Shown here: piece by piece, positions 6,194 to 7,453 of the stretch
Numbering within the stretch: the stretch's first letter is position 1
Layout: every line of letters begins with the position of its first letter
NCBI GenBank assembly: GCA_903958285.1
Contig: CAJBSR010000154.1
Coordinates: forward strand, 1 to 7,453
Source: an uncultured Sphingomonadales bacterium
GTDB lineage: Bacteria > Pseudomonadota > Alphaproteobacteria > Sphingomonadales > Sphingomonadaceae
Length of the DNA stretch: 7,453 nt
Direction of reading: 5' to 3'
Translations under genes and position numbers: made by a program
The notes under the pieces: model-generated
The model's input: the letters and a program-made list of their open reading frames with translations, nothing else
Database searches by the model: none
What the model was told of the DNA's origin: nothing

Positions 6194-6964
6194 CTAAAGA
6201 GCCGCTTTACAAATGGTTTCAGCAGCGGTCGCGACGTTCTGCCGCAATTCATTGATAGTCGGAATGATTTCGCGGGATGCGAAAGGGTTTCCCTCTCCAA
6301 ATATCAGATCAAATCTAGTCGCAACTTTCACTTCGTTTTCAAAAGTCCCGTGCTTGGTGATGGGGTGAATTGGGGGCATGGCAACACTAAAGACGTCATC
6401 GCCATCTCCTGTGAATCGAAATATTCCTGGCCCCGTGAACTGGACGCCGATTTCAGGAAGCACGACGCTAAGTAGAGCGGCGGGAATGTATCCAGAGCGG
6501 GCGGCGATAAGGATAGCGCGGTGCTTGTCCTCAACGTCTATGGCGTCGAGTTCGTAGATTAGATAGCGCCCGCCCGGCTCCGGCTGACAATACTCAATAG
6601 CTTCGCAGACCTTTTCTCCGGCGAGCTTTACAAGTCTGCGACCCAAAACGTCTTTTTTGTTGTCAGGCCGATAGATCGGAAACTGGATGTTGTCGCGGCG
6701 GGAAGTGTTGCGGGTGATGATGGAAAAATAGGCGTGATCCAAGACCGCCCGCAGGTTGTGGATGGCGTCTCCCAGAATGATGGGGATTTGATCTGGTATG
6801 GGTATCTCACATTTAATCGACAAGGACAGGTTGCCGGTATCTGCGTTGAAGCGCTTGACTACCTTGAACGGCCGTTGATTGAAGTATGCGCTGATCAGAC
6901 TGTTGAGATCACTGATGTGTTGGTCCGCACGGCGAAGTTTCTGCGCGGCACTGTGAGGAAGCAT
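6194..6964 (-). CDS. Uncharacterised protein with GDxxHNLRxxLDH and IDxxDKHR motifs
   Basis: 256-aa protein of unknown function, apparently cytoplasmic: no signal peptide or clear membrane segment. Residues 62-82 contain ILGDAIHNLRAVLDHAYFSI, a helix-like segment with Gly65-Asp66, His69-Asn70-Leu71-Arg72 and Asp76-His77. A short FP pair (95-96, in IQFPIYR) follows, then ELDAIDVEDKHR (138-149). I recall the combination of HNLR-x2-LDH and ID-x2-DKHR from scattered, mostly accessory, hypothetical proteins of bacteria, but I know of no assigned function. Arg72-x4-His77-x-Tyr79 has the spacing of the HEPN/HepT RNase motif. The ATG at 6964 has no obvious Shine-Dalgarno. GC is lower than in the core genes (about 50-58% in sampled lines). 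A promoter-like pair lies just upstream in AT-rich DNA, so it is probably a single-gene unit. Confidence 0.8.
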   Translation of the reverse strand: MLPHSAAQKLRRADQHISDLNSLISAYFNQRPFKVVKRFNADTGNLSLSIKCEIPIPDQIPIILGDAIHNLRAVLDHAYFSIITRNTSRRDNIQFPIYRPDNKKDVLGRRLVKLAGEKVCEAIEYCQPEPGGRYLIYELDAIDVEDKHRAILIAARSGYIPAALLSVVLPEIGVQFTGPGIFRFTGDGDDVFSVAMPPIHPITKHGTFENEVKVATRFDLIFGEGNPFASREIIPTINELRQNVATAAETICKAAL

Positions 6965-6990
6965 GGCTGAAACCGATCAAAACTTGTAAT

Positions 6991-7019
6991 ATTAGATTTT
7001 CAATTGGAGTTTTTTGCAA
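6991..7019 (-). promoter_or_regulatory. Candidate promoter of the 256-aa protein gene
   Basis: On the minus strand TTGCAA (7014-7019, 4 of 6 to the -35 consensus), a 17-base spacer and TCTAAT (6991-6996, 5 of 6 to TATAAT). This would start transcription near 6984, leaving a leader of about 20 bases before the ATG at 6964. The surrounding DNA is AT-rich, so chance matches are likelier than usual. Confidence 0.45.
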
Positions 7020-7031
7020 AAAATATTGATT

Positions 7032-7051
7032 TTTTCAAATGCATTTGAAAA
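7032..7051. repeat. 20-base perfect palindrome in the AT-rich gap
   Basis: TTTTCAAATG (7032-7041) is followed directly by its exact reverse complement CATTTGAAAA (7042-7051), with no spacer. It lies 13 bases upstream of the -35 of the candidate leftward promoter. A dyad of this kind without a loop is a typical shape for a dimeric helix-turn-helix operator; a role in controlling one or both divergent genes is inference. Confidence 0.6.
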
Positions 7052-7231
7052 TATTTAAATATTGGCTAGAATGTTATTGCATTTACACAATATGAATTCC
7101 AAACTATATTTTATAATCAAAAATTTTACGTTATCAAAGACATCGCAAATTTGGAAGCTGTCTCTGATTCGGAGAAATTGCAACTCATTGTATTGTTTAA
7201 TTTTAAAAATTCAAAAGGGTTTTGTTTCAGT

Positions 7232-7453
7232 ATGATAGCTCTTGCCATGCTCGCTTGGTCCTTCCAGATCCGCACCGATCCGATGACCGATACCGAGATG
7301 GCCATAGTGGCGACCCTCGACACTCAAGAGAAGTTCGCTGTGTCGCTGCGGTGTGAGGATAAAGGGACGGGCAATATCCTGCTATTCGCCAAGTCATCTG
7401 CCTATCTGGGGGGCAAAGGCGGGCTTCAGAACGCTCGCAACATCCAGTATCGC
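7232..7453 (+). CDS. Uncharacterised protein with W-x5-DPMTD signature, 5' part
   Basis: Partial gene; 74 codons seen, the rest is beyond the right edge. The product starts MIALAMLAWSFQIRTDPMTDTEMAIVATL and continues with FAVSLRCEDKGTGNILLFAKSSAYLGG and NARNIQYR. A Trp followed by DPMTD or a similar turn, then two beta strands with a Cys, is a layout I know from small exported beta proteins, such as VasI/TagO-like domains, but the identity is too weak to name a family. The short hydrophobic start could be a minimal signal peptide. AAGGG (7215-7219) lies 12 bases before the ATG, a rather long spacing. The frame is open upstream to 7070, with TTG codons at 7151, 7178 and 7193 as alternative starts. 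GC returns to core-like values after 7235. Confidence 0.6.
   Translation, partial: MIALAMLAWSFQIRTDPMTDTEMAIVATLDTQEKFAVSLRCEDKGTGNILLFAKSSAYLGGKGGLQNARNIQYR

Larger units (their letters stand above)
6965..7231. other. Very AT-rich intergenic region
   Basis: 267 bases between two divergent genes; by hand count 7021-7140 is about 19% GC against 60-65% in the core part. It holds a promoter-like pair for the leftward gene, a 20-base perfect palindrome and a second AT-only palindrome, AATATTTAAATATT (7050-7063). A TATAAT word (7112-7117) faces the rightward gene but lacks a good -35. No RNA gene or integrase is visible. On the plus strand the frame of the rightward gene stays open back to 7070. 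Confidence 0.7.

Noticed and set aside
6182..6475. 97-codon plus-strand frame opposite the 256-aa protein
   Set aside because: Lies inside the larger minus-strand gene that carries conserved-looking motifs; no supporting signal.
7126..7323. 65-codon minus-strand frame across the AT-rich gap and the DPMTD gene
   Set aside because: Overlaps the better-supported plus-strand gene and begins within it; no ribosome-binding site or recognisable motif.
1..7453. CRISPR array, insertion sequence or transposase
   Set aside because: No regularly spaced repeats, no terminal inverted repeats flanking a transposase frame, and no transposase or integrase motif in any frame.

Overview
The window looks like a chromosomal segment of an alphaproteobacterium, most likely a sphingomonad-type species. 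This rests on high GC, a class II (CP4-like) AroA, the alphaproteobacterial FYDLN-acid family protein, and an S1 protein with the long Gly/Ser-rich C-terminal tail. The lineage is inferred from protein character, not from a database search.

Positions 1-3771 and on to 5111 are read leftwards (minus strand). In transcription order the core block is aroA (EPSP synthase), cmk (CMP kinase), rpsA (ribosomal protein S1) and ihfB (IHF beta), the same order known from Escherichia coli. aroA and cmk overlap by 4 bases. A 152-base leader precedes rpsA, and a strong intrinsic terminator follows it. ihfB therefore probably has its own promoter in the AT-rich 288-base gap, which also carries three TTAAC half-sites. 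Below ihfB lie tRNA-Leu(UAA) and the 5' part of a lipoprotein-type ABC transporter substrate-binding protein that runs off the left edge.

Divergent from aroA is a small zinc-ribbon/acidic-tail protein (FYDLN-acid family), then two hairpins and tRNA-Ala(GGC). A compact RNase H-fold protein faces them on the minus strand and ends 13 bases from the tRNA.

From about 6170 to the right edge the character changes. A 256-aa uncharacterised protein of lower GC (about 50-58% in hand-counted lines) is followed by an AT-rich gap, whose core (7021-7140) is about 19% GC by hand count and holds a 20-base perfect palindrome. Last comes the start of another uncharacterised gene with a W...DPMTD signature, cut by the right edge. 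This end reads as accessory DNA beside a tRNA-Ala, but no integrase or transposase and no tRNA-end duplication is visible. The 256-aa protein has an R-x4-H-x-Y motif like that of HEPN/HepT RNases, which is the most interesting lead; the resemblance is inference only.
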